Shown: one piece after another, positions 25,427-33,066 of the stretch | Layout: every line of letters begins with the position of its first letter | How positions within the stretch are numbered: the stretch's first letter is position 1 | Source: Cryobacterium inferilacus | Lineage (GTDB): Bacteria; Actinomycetota; Actinomycetes; Actinomycetales; Microbacteriaceae | Assembly: GCF_019599185.1 (NCBI RefSeq) | Contig: NZ_JAIEUL010000003.1 | Span: 124,001-188,000, forward strand | Reading direction: 5' to 3' | Length of the DNA: 64,000 nucleotides | Translations under genes and position numbers: made by a program | Notes under the pieces: generated by a model | Told to the model about the DNA's origin: nothing | What the model saw: the letters and a program-made list of their open reading frames with translations, nothing else | Databases searched by the model: none

Positions 25427-26631
25427 GCTTCCACGGTGAAGGAGCCCCGAGCGACCCCGGCGGTGAGCTCCCCGCCGGCCAGGCGGGCGCGTTCGCGAAG
25501 TCCGGTCAGTCCCAGCCCGGACGGCGGCGGCGCGCCGGCGGCCTCTGGCGCACCGGCACCGAGCGGATTGTGCAGGCGCAGGGTGACGCGGCCTCCAGGC
25601 TCCCCGCCGAGGCGCACCGCCACGGTCTGCCCTGGGGCGTGCTTGCGGGCGTTGGTGAGGCCCTCCTGGATGAACCTGTACAGGTGCCGGCTGGTGGCGT
25701 CGGCGAGCCCGTCGAGGTGTCCGGCCGCGGCTTCGTCGACCTCGACGCTGGCGGGGGTTCCGGCGCGCCGGCTGTCCTCGAGCAGGTCGGTCAGACCGGC
25801 CAGGGTGGGCTGGGGTTGGGTGCGCTGCGACCCTTCGGCCTCGGCCGGGTCCCGCAGCACACCGAGCACGTCACGCAGTTCGCCCAGCGCCAGGTGGGCG
25901 TTCTCCCGCACGATGCCGACGGTGCTGGCCCGCTGGGCAGCCGACAGGTCTGGCCGGGACTCGAGCACGCCGGCGTGCAGGGCCACCAGGGAGAGCCGGT
26001 GGGCGAGCACATCGTGCATCTCGCGGGCAATGCGGGCCCGCTCGCTCAGCCGGGCCTGGTCACGTTGGGCGTGCTGCTCGCGCAGGGCGCTGTCGGCCTG
26101 GTCCTGCAGGCTCACCAGCAGCTGCCGCCGCCCGCCGATATACATGCCGGTGACCACCAGGATGGCGCTGATCACGACCGCGGTCAGCACGAGCTGCCAG
26201 AGCGGCGATTCCTCCCGCACCGGCAGGGCGACATCGAAGAGCACGGTGACCGCGGCGAACAGCACCGCGGCGACGGTGATCTCCGGCCAACGCCGGCGGG
26301 TCGCCAGCGACACCAGAACCAGCGCCGCGGCACCCGTCGCCGTGGCGGAGACCACCGACATCACGATGATCACGATCGCCACGAGCAGCGGCGCCCGGTG
26401 GCGCAGCGGAACAAGCCCGATCGCGACGAAACCCAGCATCACGTCGAGCAGCAGACGGGCGCCGACCTCGAGCGACTCCGGCCCGGTCGGGTCCACGGTG
26501 TCCAGGGCCAGGGAATACGCGATGAACAGCGCGCCGATGCCCACGAACAGGGCCAGGGCCATCCGCCACAGGGTGCCCCACACTCGCGCGGCACGGCGGG
26601 GCGGCCGCAGCAGGGGTTTCGTGGTGGTCAC
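25405..26631 (-). CDS. NarL-family sensor histidine kinase
   Basis: A 408-residue membrane kinase. About five to six helices occupy residues 15-170, then comes a linker coiled coil. The HisKA_3 phosphoacceptor is RIAREMHDVLAHRLSLVALH (His after Met), and the ATPase N-box has EGLTNARKHAPG. A GTG at 26631 gives the sensible start VTTTKPLLRPP; the longer frame adds an Arg-rich piece without a ribosome binding site. Lack of a large external domain suggests intramembrane sensing, as in kinases that detect envelope damage. Confidence 0.92.
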   Translation of the reverse strand: MTTTKPLLRPPRRAARVWGTLWRMALALFVGIGALFIAYSLALDTVDPTGPESLEVGARLLLDVMLGFVAIGLVPLRHRAPLLVAIVIIVMSVVSATATGAAALVLVSLATRRRWPEITVAAVLFAAVTVLFDVALPVREESPLWQLVLTAVVISAILVVTGMYIGGRRQLLVSLQDQADSALREQHAQRDQARLSERARIAREMHDVLAHRLSLVALHAGVLESRPDLSAAQRASTVGIVRENAHLALGELRDVLGVLRDPAEAEGSQRTQPQPTLAGLTDLLEDSRRAGTPASVEVDEAAAGHLDGLADATSRHLYRFIQEGLTNARKHAPGQTVAVRLGGEPGGRVTLRLHNPLGAGAPEAAGAPPPSGLGLTGLRERARLAGGELTAGVARGSFTVEAWLPWTR

Positions 26632-26761
26632 GGCACCAACCCTAGTTCTCCGACCCAACGCCGGGCACCGCCACCGGGAGGAGCGCGACCTCATCCTTTA
26701 GGCCAGCGCATTCCGGCCGAAAGCGGATGCGCCGAGCGCCCGTTCCGCCGACACTGGAACT

Positions 26762-27721
26762 GTGACCGACAGCCTTGTGACCTCAGACCCGATCAAACAC
26801 CCCGCCCCGGGCTCCGCCGCCTACCACCGCCTCGGCCGCACCTCGCCGAGCTACCGTTGGTGGAAGCCGCTGCTCGTCGGACTCCTCGGCACGGTGTTCT
26901 ACCTGGTTGCGCTCGTGCTGCTCTTTCTCGGAGCGGTACTGGCCGGGCTGGTGGTGCCGGAGGTGGGGCGGTCGCTGAACACCGTCTTCACCGACTCGCT
27001 CGCCTTCGACCTGACCGACCCGGTCACCCTCGCGGTGGTGCTGCTCTCGCTGATCCCCCTGTTGCCGGCGCTGCTGCTGGCCACCCGCATCGTGGGCGCC
27101 CAGCGGGTGGGGCTGCTGTCGTCGGTGGCCGGCCGGCTGCGCTGGCGGTGGATGCTGCGCTGCGCATCCGTTGCGGCGGCCGTCTACCTGGTGGGCTACC
27201 TGGTGATTTTCGCCGTCTCGGCGCTCGGCGGCGAGAGCGTGGCCCCCGACCTCGGCCGGCCAGAGCTGCCGGTGCTGCTGATCCTCACCGTGCTGCTGGT
27301 TCCGCTGCAGTCAGCGGCCGAGGAGTACGTCTTTCGTGGTTACCTCATGCAGACCATCGGCGGCTGGCTGCGGCATCCGGCATTCGCCATCCTGCTGCCC
27401 ATCCCGCTCTTCGTGATCGGCCACGATTACGAGCTGATCGGCATGATCGATGTGGCCGTGTTCGCGGCCGCCGCCGGCTGGCTCACCTGGCGCACCGGCG
27501 GTCTCGAGGCCGCCATCGCGCTGCACGTCGTGAACAACCTGTCCATCTTCGGCCTGAGCGCCATCGGGCTCGTCGATCCCAACGGCACCGATCTGGGCCC
27601 GGTCGACCTGGTGTTCTCGCTGCTGATGACGCTCACCTTCGTCGTCGTGGTCACCCGCCTGCAGGCGCACCCCGCCCGTGGGGCGGAGGCGCGCTATGGT
27701 CGAGGCGACACGACGCTCTGA
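26762..27721 (+). CDS. CPBP-family intramembrane metalloprotease
   Basis: A 319-residue membrane protein with about eight helices. The CPBP (Rce1-like/Abi) signature is complete: the glutamate pair in SAAEEYVFRGYL with the Arg four residues later, a His in FVIGHDY and the HxxxN motif in ALHVVNN. These residues make up the active site of CaaX-type proteases. It starts at GTG 26762. Bacterial members are often linked to bacteriocin immunity or envelope processing; no bacteriocin gene adjoins it. The next gene follows after 15 nt with its own ribosome binding site. Confidence 0.93.
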   Translation: MTDSLVTSDPIKHPAPGSAAYHRLGRTSPSYRWWKPLLVGLLGTVFYLVALVLLFLGAVLAGLVVPEVGRSLNTVFTDSLAFDLTDPVTLAVVLLSLIPLLPALLLATRIVGAQRVGLLSSVAGRLRWRWMLRCASVAAAVYLVGYLVIFAVSALGGESVAPDLGRPELPVLLILTVLLVPLQSAAEEYVFRGYLMQTIGGWLRHPAFAILLPIPLFVIGHDYELIGMIDVAVFAAAAGWLTWRTGGLEAAIALHVVNNLSIFGLSAIGLVDPNGTDLGPVDLVFSLLMTLTFVVVVTRLQAHPARGAEARYGRGDTTL

Positions 27722-27736
27722 CCCAGGAGGCCGACC

Positions 27737-28177
27737 ATGCCTGTCGGATTGACCATCAGCCGCACCATCGCCGCACCGCCGGAGCGGGTCTATGCCGCGT
27801 GGACCCGCCCGGAGGAATTCGCCGTCTGGTTCGGCGGCGATGCCGTCGACGTTCCGGCCGAGACGGTATCGATGGATGTGCGGGAGGGCGGCCTGTGGAC
27901 CGCCCAGATGCGGGTACCGGACGGCAGCTCCATCTACTGGCACGGCCGCTACACCGAGGTCGACCCACCCCGGCGCCTGGCCTTCACCATGGACGACGAC
28001 CCGGCCGTGGATACCACCGACCCGGTCGTGGTCACATTCGCGCCTGCCGCCGGTGGCACCGAGATGCGGCTCACCCAGCCACGCGACGACCTCACCGACG
28101 AGCAGCTGGCCCAGACCCTGCTCGGCTACAACGCGTTCTTCGACAGCATGGAGATCATGCTCGCCGGCCGCGACTGA
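27737..28177 (+). CDS. SRPBCC (AHSA1-like) domain protein
   Basis: A 146-residue protein of the START/SRPBCC superfamily, AHSA1-like subgroup. Typical features are the start GLTISRTIAAPPERVYAAWT, the central WFGG and GGLWTAQMRVPDG, and a C-terminal helix with LLGYNAFFDSMEIML. These helix-grip folds bind hydrophobic ligands; functions range from chaperone cofactors to small-molecule binding. CAGGAGG sits 6 nt before the ATG. It probably shares a transcript with the CPBP protease, though no functional link is known. Confidence 0.9.
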   Translation: MPVGLTISRTIAAPPERVYAAWTRPEEFAVWFGGDAVDVPAETVSMDVREGGLWTAQMRVPDGSSIYWHGRYTEVDPPRRLAFTMDDDPAVDTTDPVVVTFAPAAGGTEMRLTQPRDDLTDEQLAQTLLGYNAFFDSMEIMLAGRD

Positions 28178-28193
28178 CCCGCTGCCACGCCGC

Positions 28194-28745
28194 TCAGACG
28201 GTGTCGACCGCTGGCACCAGCTCGGCCAGCGCCACGAGGTGGGCCGCCAGGGCCCGCTCGTGACGCTCGGAGGGCAGGAACACCCCGTCGACGAGGTGCT
28301 CGGCGACCCACGCGATCTCCACGTTGGCGGCCAGGGTGCGCATGCCCAGATTCACCAGCACCGGCCGCAGCGCCACCACGGCGCGGGTACCGCCGGAGAG
28401 ACCGCCGTAACTGACCAGCCCCACCGGTTTACCGGCCCACTCGCCGTGCAGGTGGTCGATCGCGTTCTTCAGCGGCGCCGAGTAGCTGTGGTTGTACTCC
28501 GGCAGCACGAAAACCACCGCGTCCGCCGCCTCCACCCGGCGACTCCACTCCCAGGTGAGCTCGCTCGTGTACGCCTTCAGCCGCGGATGGTTCGGCTCGG
28601 CGAGCATCGGCAGCGCGAACTCGGCAAGGTCCACCACATCCACCTCCACGTCCTCGGCCTGCCGGGCGGACTCGGCCACCCAGGCGCCCACCGGACCACC
28701 GGCCCGACCCACCCGCGTGCTCGCGATCAGCACCATCAGTCTCAT
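28194..28745 (-). CDS. NADPH-dependent FMN reductase
   Basis: A 183-residue flavodoxin-like reductase. The phosphate loop is IASTRVGRAGG at the N-terminus, and the family signature PEYNHSYSAPLKNAID is seen near residue 77. Such enzymes reduce FMN or quinones using NAD(P)H. The start at ATG 28745 overlaps the iclR stop by 4 nt, so it is expressed with the regulator of the catabolic cluster; it may reduce a quinone intermediate or supply reduced flavin. Long read-through of the frame upstream is antisense noise. Confidence 0.93.
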   Translation of the reverse strand: MRLMVLIASTRVGRAGGPVGAWVAESARQAEDVEVDVVDLAEFALPMLAEPNHPRLKAYTSELTWEWSRRVEAADAVVFVLPEYNHSYSAPLKNAIDHLHGEWAGKPVGLVSYGGLSGGTRAVVALRPVLVNLGMRTLAANVEIAWVAEHLVDGVFLPSERHERALAAHLVALAELVPAVDTV

Positions 28746-29551
28746 GCGCCCACCACCTCCCGCACGGGCCGGGCATCCCAGCGCGCCCAATCGGCGCTGA
28801 TGCCGTCCGCGGCGACCAGCAGCTGCGGCAGGTAGTCGTCCACCAGGGTCTGCATGCTGGTCTCGTAGGCGTGCGTGTTGAGGTTGACAGCCGCGACGAC
28901 CGCACCCGCGCCATTGCGGATGGGCGCCGCGACCGACCGGATGGCCGGGGCCAGCTGTTGGTCGGTGATGGCCCAGCCGCGCTCGCGCACCTCGGCGAGC
29001 GCCGCGTCGATCTCGGGCCGGCTCGGCGCCCAGACCGCCGTCACCGGCGACCGGCTCGGCTGGCTCAGGGCCGCGTCGAGGGCCTCTGTGCTCAGCCCGG
29101 CCAGCAGCACCTTGCCCAGCGAGGTCGCCACGGCGGGAAACCGGGTGCCGATGGTGACCGAGAGGGCCACCAGCTTGGGCACCGCCACCCGCGCGACGTA
29201 GACCACATCCGACCCGTCGAGCTGGGCGACCGAACAGGATTCGTTCACTCGGCTGCTCAGGTCGGTCAGGTGCGGTCGGGAGAGCTCCCAGATGTTGCTC
29301 GAACACACATAGGCCATGCCCAGCTCGAGCACCCGTGGGGTGAGGCTGAACCCCGCATCGTCGCTGCGCACATACCCCAGCTCGGCCAGGGTGATCAGGA
29401 TGCGCCGCGCGGTCGGGCGGGCCAGCCCGGTGGCCGTGGCCACCTCGGTGAGGTTGAGCACGGGGCGGCCGGGACCGAAGACCGTCAGCACGTCGAGTCC
29501 CCTGGCGATCGCCTCGATGAAATCCGGGCTCTCGGTGTCGCGTCCCATCAT
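28742..29551 (-). CDS. IclR-family regulator of the catabolic cluster
   Basis: A 269-residue IclR regulator. The N-terminal winged helix-turn-helix reads VLNLTEVATATGLARPTARR, followed by the IclR effector domain with residues such as ELGMAYVCSSNIWELSRPHL and ATSLGKVLLAG (the latter is a near-invariant family piece). The gene diverges from the CoA-transferase gene, with a three-half-site operator in the 138-nt gap. IclR proteins such as PobR and PcaU control aromatic degradation, which matches the LigAB-type genes downstream. The inducer is unknown. Confidence 0.94.
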   Translation of the reverse strand: MMGRDTESPDFIEAIARGLDVLTVFGPGRPVLNLTEVATATGLARPTARRILITLAELGYVRSDDAGFSLTPRVLELGMAYVCSSNIWELSRPHLTDLSSRVNESCSVAQLDGSDVVYVARVAVPKLVALSVTIGTRFPAVATSLGKVLLAGLSTEALDAALSQPSRSPVTAVWAPSRPEIDAALAEVRERGWAITDQQLAPAIRSVAAPIRNGAGAVVAAVNLNTHAYETSMQTLVDDYLPQLLVAADGISADWARWDARPVREVVGA

Positions 29552-29646
29552 GCCCTCCCTTGCCGCCGAGGCCGGGTGGCAGAGTGCGCAGGAATCTGCT
29601 CGCCGCCCTTGACCGTCGATCGCTTGTGGGGTTCACTATAGATCAA

Positions 29647-29672
29647 TGTCCGCCCAGCGGACAGTCGTCCGC
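29647..29672. promoter_or_regulatory. Probable IclR operator with three half-sites
   Basis: TGTCCGC (29647-29653) and GCGGACA (29657-29663) form a perfect 7-bp inverted repeat with a 3-nt spacer; a third copy, GTCCGC, lies at 29667-29672 in the same direction as the first. Two inverted repeats plus one direct repeat is the pattern described for IclR-type activators of aromatic pathways. The site is 18-43 nt from the CoA-transferase start, so it may overlap the promoter. Confidence 0.68.
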
Positions 29673-29689
29673 AGAATTGAAAGGCAACG

Positions 29690-30937
29690 ATGCCTCCAGC
29701 TTTCGCATCCACCCCCACGGATACCGCGAGTCCTCTCGAGGCGCCCGCCCATCAGGCCGGCCCCCTCGACGGCCTCCTCGTGGCCGACTTCTCCCGCGTG
29801 CTGGCGGGCCCGTACTCCACCCAGCTGATGGGCGACCTCGGCGCCACCATCGTCAAGGTCGAGGGTCCGTCCGGCGATGAGACCCGCGACTGGGCGCCGC
29901 CGGAGCGCGACGGCGTCTCCACCTACTACCTCGGCGTGAACCGCAACAAGCGCAGCATCACGCTCAACCTGGCCGACGCCGATGACCGCGTGCTGGCCCA
30001 GGAGCTCGCCCGCAGGGCCGACATCGTGATCGAGAACTTCAAGCCGGGCGGCCTGGCCAAATTCGGCCTGGACTACGCCTCGGTGCGCACCACGAACCCG
30101 GCCGTGATCTACGCATCGATCAGCGGATTCGGCACCGCCGGCGGGGCCGCACTGCCGGGCTACGACCTCATTGTGCAGGCCATGAGCGGCCTGATGAGCC
30201 TCACCGGCGACGCAGACGGCACCCCGTTTCGCAGCGGCGTCTCGGTCTTCGACATCATGACGGGCATGCAGGCCACCGTGGGCATCCTCGCGGCGCTCAA
30301 CCACCGCAACAGCACCGGTCAGGGCCAGCAGGTGCAGGTGAACCTGCTCTCCACCGCGCTGTCGGCCATGGCCAACCACTCCTCCACCTACGTCGCAGGC
30401 GGCACCGTGCCGTTCCGCATGGGAAACGCCCATCCCAGCCTGTTCCCCTACGAACCACTGCCGGCCAGCGACGGCGACATCGTGATCGTGGCCGCCAACG
30501 ACCCGCAGTTTCTCAAACTCGCCACCGCGCTCGGCCACCCGGAATGGGCCGAGGACGACAAATTCGCCCGCACCGTGTCGCGCAACCAGAATCGTGAGGA
30601 GCTGCGCCCCCTGCTGGTGGAGGCCCTCGCCGCCCGCACCACCGCCGAGTGGTTCGACGAACTCACCCGGGCCGGCGTGGCCTGCGGCCCGATCAACACC
30701 ATCGACGGTGGCGTGGCCCTGGCCGAACGGCTCGGCCTGAACCCCGTCGTGCAGGTCGGCGAGGGCGACGACGCGATCCCCATGGTGCGCAATCCCATCG
30801 ATTTCTCGCTCACCCCCGCCCGGTACCTGTCGCCGCCGCCCACGCTGGGCCAGGATGCCGACGAGATTCGCGCCTGGCTCGCCCGGCCCGACCCCGAGCA
30901 CCGATCAGACCACTACGAGAGCGAGTACGAGCTGTGA
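29690..30937 (+). CDS. CaiB/BaiF-family CoA transferase
   Basis: A 415-residue class III CoA transferase. The family pattern is clear: LDGLLVADFSRVLAGPYSTQ at the N-terminus, IVKVEGPSGDETRDW, IENFKPGGLAKFGLDY, and GYDLIVQAMSGLMSLTG, whose Asp (near residue 158) is the expected catalytic nucleophile. It moves CoA between carboxylic acids. AAAGG precedes the ATG. It is the first gene of the rightward operon and overlaps the citryl-CoA lyase-like gene, so it probably makes the CoA ester that enzyme cleaves. Confidence 0.95.
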   Translation: MPPAFASTPTDTASPLEAPAHQAGPLDGLLVADFSRVLAGPYSTQLMGDLGATIVKVEGPSGDETRDWAPPERDGVSTYYLGVNRNKRSITLNLADADDRVLAQELARRADIVIENFKPGGLAKFGLDYASVRTTNPAVIYASISGFGTAGGAALPGYDLIVQAMSGLMSLTGDADGTPFRSGVSVFDIMTGMQATVGILAALNHRNSTGQGQQVQVNLLSTALSAMANHSSTYVAGGTVPFRMGNAHPSLFPYEPLPASDGDIVIVAANDPQFLKLATALGHPEWAEDDKFARTVSRNQNREELRPLLVEALAARTTAEWFDELTRAGVACGPINTIDGGVALAERLGLNPVVQVGEGDDAIPMVRNPIDFSLTPARYLSPPPTLGQDADEIRAWLARPDPEHRSDHYESEYEL

Positions 30938-31725
30938 CCGACTACCCCACCGGCCTGGGCACCAGCGACCGCGACACCATCTCGCTGCTCGGCCACGACC
31001 TCGCCGGCGAGTTGCTCGGCACCGTCACCTTCGGCGAGCTCGCCTTCTGGCTGGCCACTCAGCAGCGGCCCACCGCCGGGCAGTTGCGCGTGTTCGAGGC
31101 CGTTCTCGTGTCGTTGGCCGACCACGGCTTCACCCCCACGGCCATCGCCGCCAGGCTCACCTACTACTCCGCACCCGACTCGCTGCAGGGCGCCATCGCC
31201 GCTGGCCTGCTCGGCGGCGGCAGCCGGTTCCTCGGCGTCACCGAAGACACCGGCCTGTTCCTGCACACCGCGCTGGCCGACCTCGGCGACACCACCGGCT
31301 TCACCGACGACGACTGGGATGCCGCCGCGATCACCCTGCTCACCGCCACCAAGCAGTCCGGCCGCCGCGTGCCGGGCCTCGGTCACCCGGTGCACAAGCA
31401 GCGCGACCCCCGCACGGCCGTGATCATCCGCATCGCCGACGAACAGGGCCTGCGCGGGCCGCACCTGCGCCTGTTCGAGGCCATCGGCCGCACCAACGGC
31501 CAGGTGCTCGGCAAGCAACTGCCGCTGAACGGCGCCGGCATCGCCGGAGCCGCCCTGGCCGACCTGGGCCTGCCGATCGAGCTGCTGCGCGGCTTCGCGC
31601 TGCTCGCCCGCACCGCCGGGCTGATCGGCCACCTCGCCGAGGAACGCCTGCACCCCATCGCCCCGGCGATCTACGCCGAGGTCGACCGCAACGCCGTCTA
31701 TGTTCCCGCCACATCCACCGACTAG
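30934..31725 (+). CDS. Citryl-CoA lyase-like enzyme (short citrate synthase fold)
   Basis: A 263-residue protein of the citrate synthase superfamily, much shorter than true citrate synthase (about 430). The core motif VPGLGHPVHKQRDPR contains the conserved His and Asp-Pro-Arg residues, and QLPLNGAGIAGAALADLG is another core segment. Short forms like this act as citryl-CoA lyases or related enzymes, splitting a CoA-activated hydroxy acid into acetyl-CoA plus a keto acid. The GTG start overlaps the CoA-transferase stop (GTGA), which supports joint action. The physiological substrate is not known. Confidence 0.9.
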   Translation: MTDYPTGLGTSDRDTISLLGHDLAGELLGTVTFGELAFWLATQQRPTAGQLRVFEAVLVSLADHGFTPTAIAARLTYYSAPDSLQGAIAAGLLGGGSRFLGVTEDTGLFLHTALADLGDTTGFTDDDWDAAAITLLTATKQSGRRVPGLGHPVHKQRDPRTAVIIRIADEQGLRGPHLRLFEAIGRTNGQVLGKQLPLNGAGIAGAALADLGLPIELLRGFALLARTAGLIGHLAEERLHPIAPAIYAEVDRNAVYVPATSTD

Positions 31726-31779
31726 TCCACCAGCCGTCCCGAACCAGCAGTCCCGAACCAGCAACCTCGAAGGAGAGTA

Positions 31780-32640
31780 ATGGCCACCCTGAGCGCGGTG
31801 CTCGCCACCACCCACCACCCGTTCTACCTCAAGGCCACCACGGCGCCGCCCGAAGAGCGGATGCCGCAGGCCGACGAGTGGAAGGCCAAGGTGGAGGCCT
31901 ACCGAGAGACGCTCACGGTCGCCAAGCCCGACATCCTGGTGATGGTCGGCGCCGACCACTTCCACCAGTTCTTCTCCGACAACTACCCCACCTTCCTCAT
32001 CGGCAAGCAGCCGATGTACGACGCCACCTTCTACAACGAGACCCGCGAGTTCGGCCTGCCGACATTCCTGTTGCAGGGCCACGAGGAGCTCTCCGGCTAC
32101 ATGCTGCAGGGGCTGCTCGACCGGGGCTTCGACTTCTCGGTCAGCCACGAGCTCAAGATCGACCACTCGATCATCTGCCCGATCATCACCACCCGGCCGG
32201 ATGCCGACCTGCCGATCGTGCCGATCTACACGAACATCTTCGCTCCCCCGCTGCCCAGCCCCAAGCGGTTCTGGGACCTGGGCCGGGCCATCCGCTCGAT
32301 CATCGACGAGTGGCCGAGTGACCTGCGCGTGGCCGCGGTCGGCAGCGGTCACCTCTCCCTCGAGCTCGGCGGTCCACGTCAGTTCGGCGAGACCGGGCCA
32401 GACCCCGAATTCGACCTGCAGGCCATCGAGTGGCTGCGCACGGGCGACATCGACGGGATCCTCGCCAACGTCACCCACGAGAGCATGGCGGGTGCCGGCA
32501 ATGCCACCCATGGGTTCATGGACCTGATCCTGATGATGGGCATCGCCGGCCCGATCGAGGCCTCCTACGTCGACAGCCTCGACCTCTTCCACACCCGTGA
32601 GGCCTACGTGACCTGGTACCCGGAGGGGGCGCCGTCGTGA
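31780..32640 (+). CDS. LigB-type extradiol ring-cleavage dioxygenase, catalytic subunit
   Basis: A 286-residue class III extradiol dioxygenase. Iron-ligand residues are visible: two His in TTHHPF near the N-terminus and His residues in VGADHFHQF near 59-61, with a further conserved His in GSGHLSLEL. Relatives include LigB and other protocatechuate 4,5- or gallate-type ring-cleaving enzymes, which use Fe(II) and O2. AAGGAG precedes the ATG. The small LigA-like gene overlaps its end by 4 nt, giving the two-subunit arrangement of LigAB. The actual ring substrate cannot be read from sequence. Confidence 0.92.
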   Translation: MATLSAVLATTHHPFYLKATTAPPEERMPQADEWKAKVEAYRETLTVAKPDILVMVGADHFHQFFSDNYPTFLIGKQPMYDATFYNETREFGLPTFLLQGHEELSGYMLQGLLDRGFDFSVSHELKIDHSIICPIITTRPDADLPIVPIYTNIFAPPLPSPKRFWDLGRAIRSIIDEWPSDLRVAAVGSGHLSLELGGPRQFGETGPDPEFDLQAIEWLRTGDIDGILANVTHESMAGAGNATHGFMDLILMMGIAGPIEASYVDSLDLFHTREAYVTWYPEGAPS

Positions 32641-33002
32641 GCACCTATTACGTGAACAAGTTCCTCTTCCAGGTCGACGGCGACCCCGAGCTGCTCGCCC
32701 GGTACAAGGCCGACCCGGCCGAACTGGTGACCTGGTGGGAGACCGAGCGCGGCCCGTGGCTGAACCGGGTGGAACGCACCACCTGGCTGGGCTTCACCGA
32801 CACCGAACGCCGCGCCCTCGTGGAGCACGACTACGTCACCCTGTTCGAGCTCGGCGCGCACTTCTTCCTCTCGCTCACCATCTTCATCGCCCTCTACGAC
32901 GCCGAGTACGCGGCCCGCACCGGACCGCTGTCCTTCCAGCGCGAGTACGCCGCCAACCTGGCCCACTGGATGGGCAAGGAGTACCCCAGCGTCGCCCTGT
33001 AA
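32637..33002 (+). CDS. LigA-type small subunit of extradiol dioxygenase
   Basis: A 121-residue, mainly helical protein of the LigA superfamily (protocatechuate 4,5-dioxygenase alpha subunit). Visible family features are LGFTDTERRALVEHDYVTLF and FELGAHFFLSLTIFIA. In LigAB the alpha subunit caps the active site of the catalytic subunit. The GTG start overlaps the ligB-like stop. The N-terminal part (YYVNKFLFQVDGDPELLARY) also fits subunits of related enzymes fused or paired with LigB. Together they should form one alpha-beta dioxygenase. Confidence 0.88.
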   Translation: MSTYYVNKFLFQVDGDPELLARYKADPAELVTWWETERGPWLNRVERTTWLGFTDTERRALVEHDYVTLFELGAHFFLSLTIFIALYDAEYAARTGPLSFQREYAANLAHWMGKEYPSVAL

Positions 33003-33066
33003 TCCACCGCACCGCGCACCCGTTCCGCCGTTCGCTATCCGCTCGACCCAGGCAAAGGAGCCCGTC

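Noticed and set aside
31736-31763. Direct repeat GTCCCGAACCAGCA, twice in tandem, considered as a regulatory or CRISPR-like repeat
   Set aside because: Two adjacent copies without spacers between the citryl-CoA lyase-like gene and ligB; more likely a small tandem duplication.
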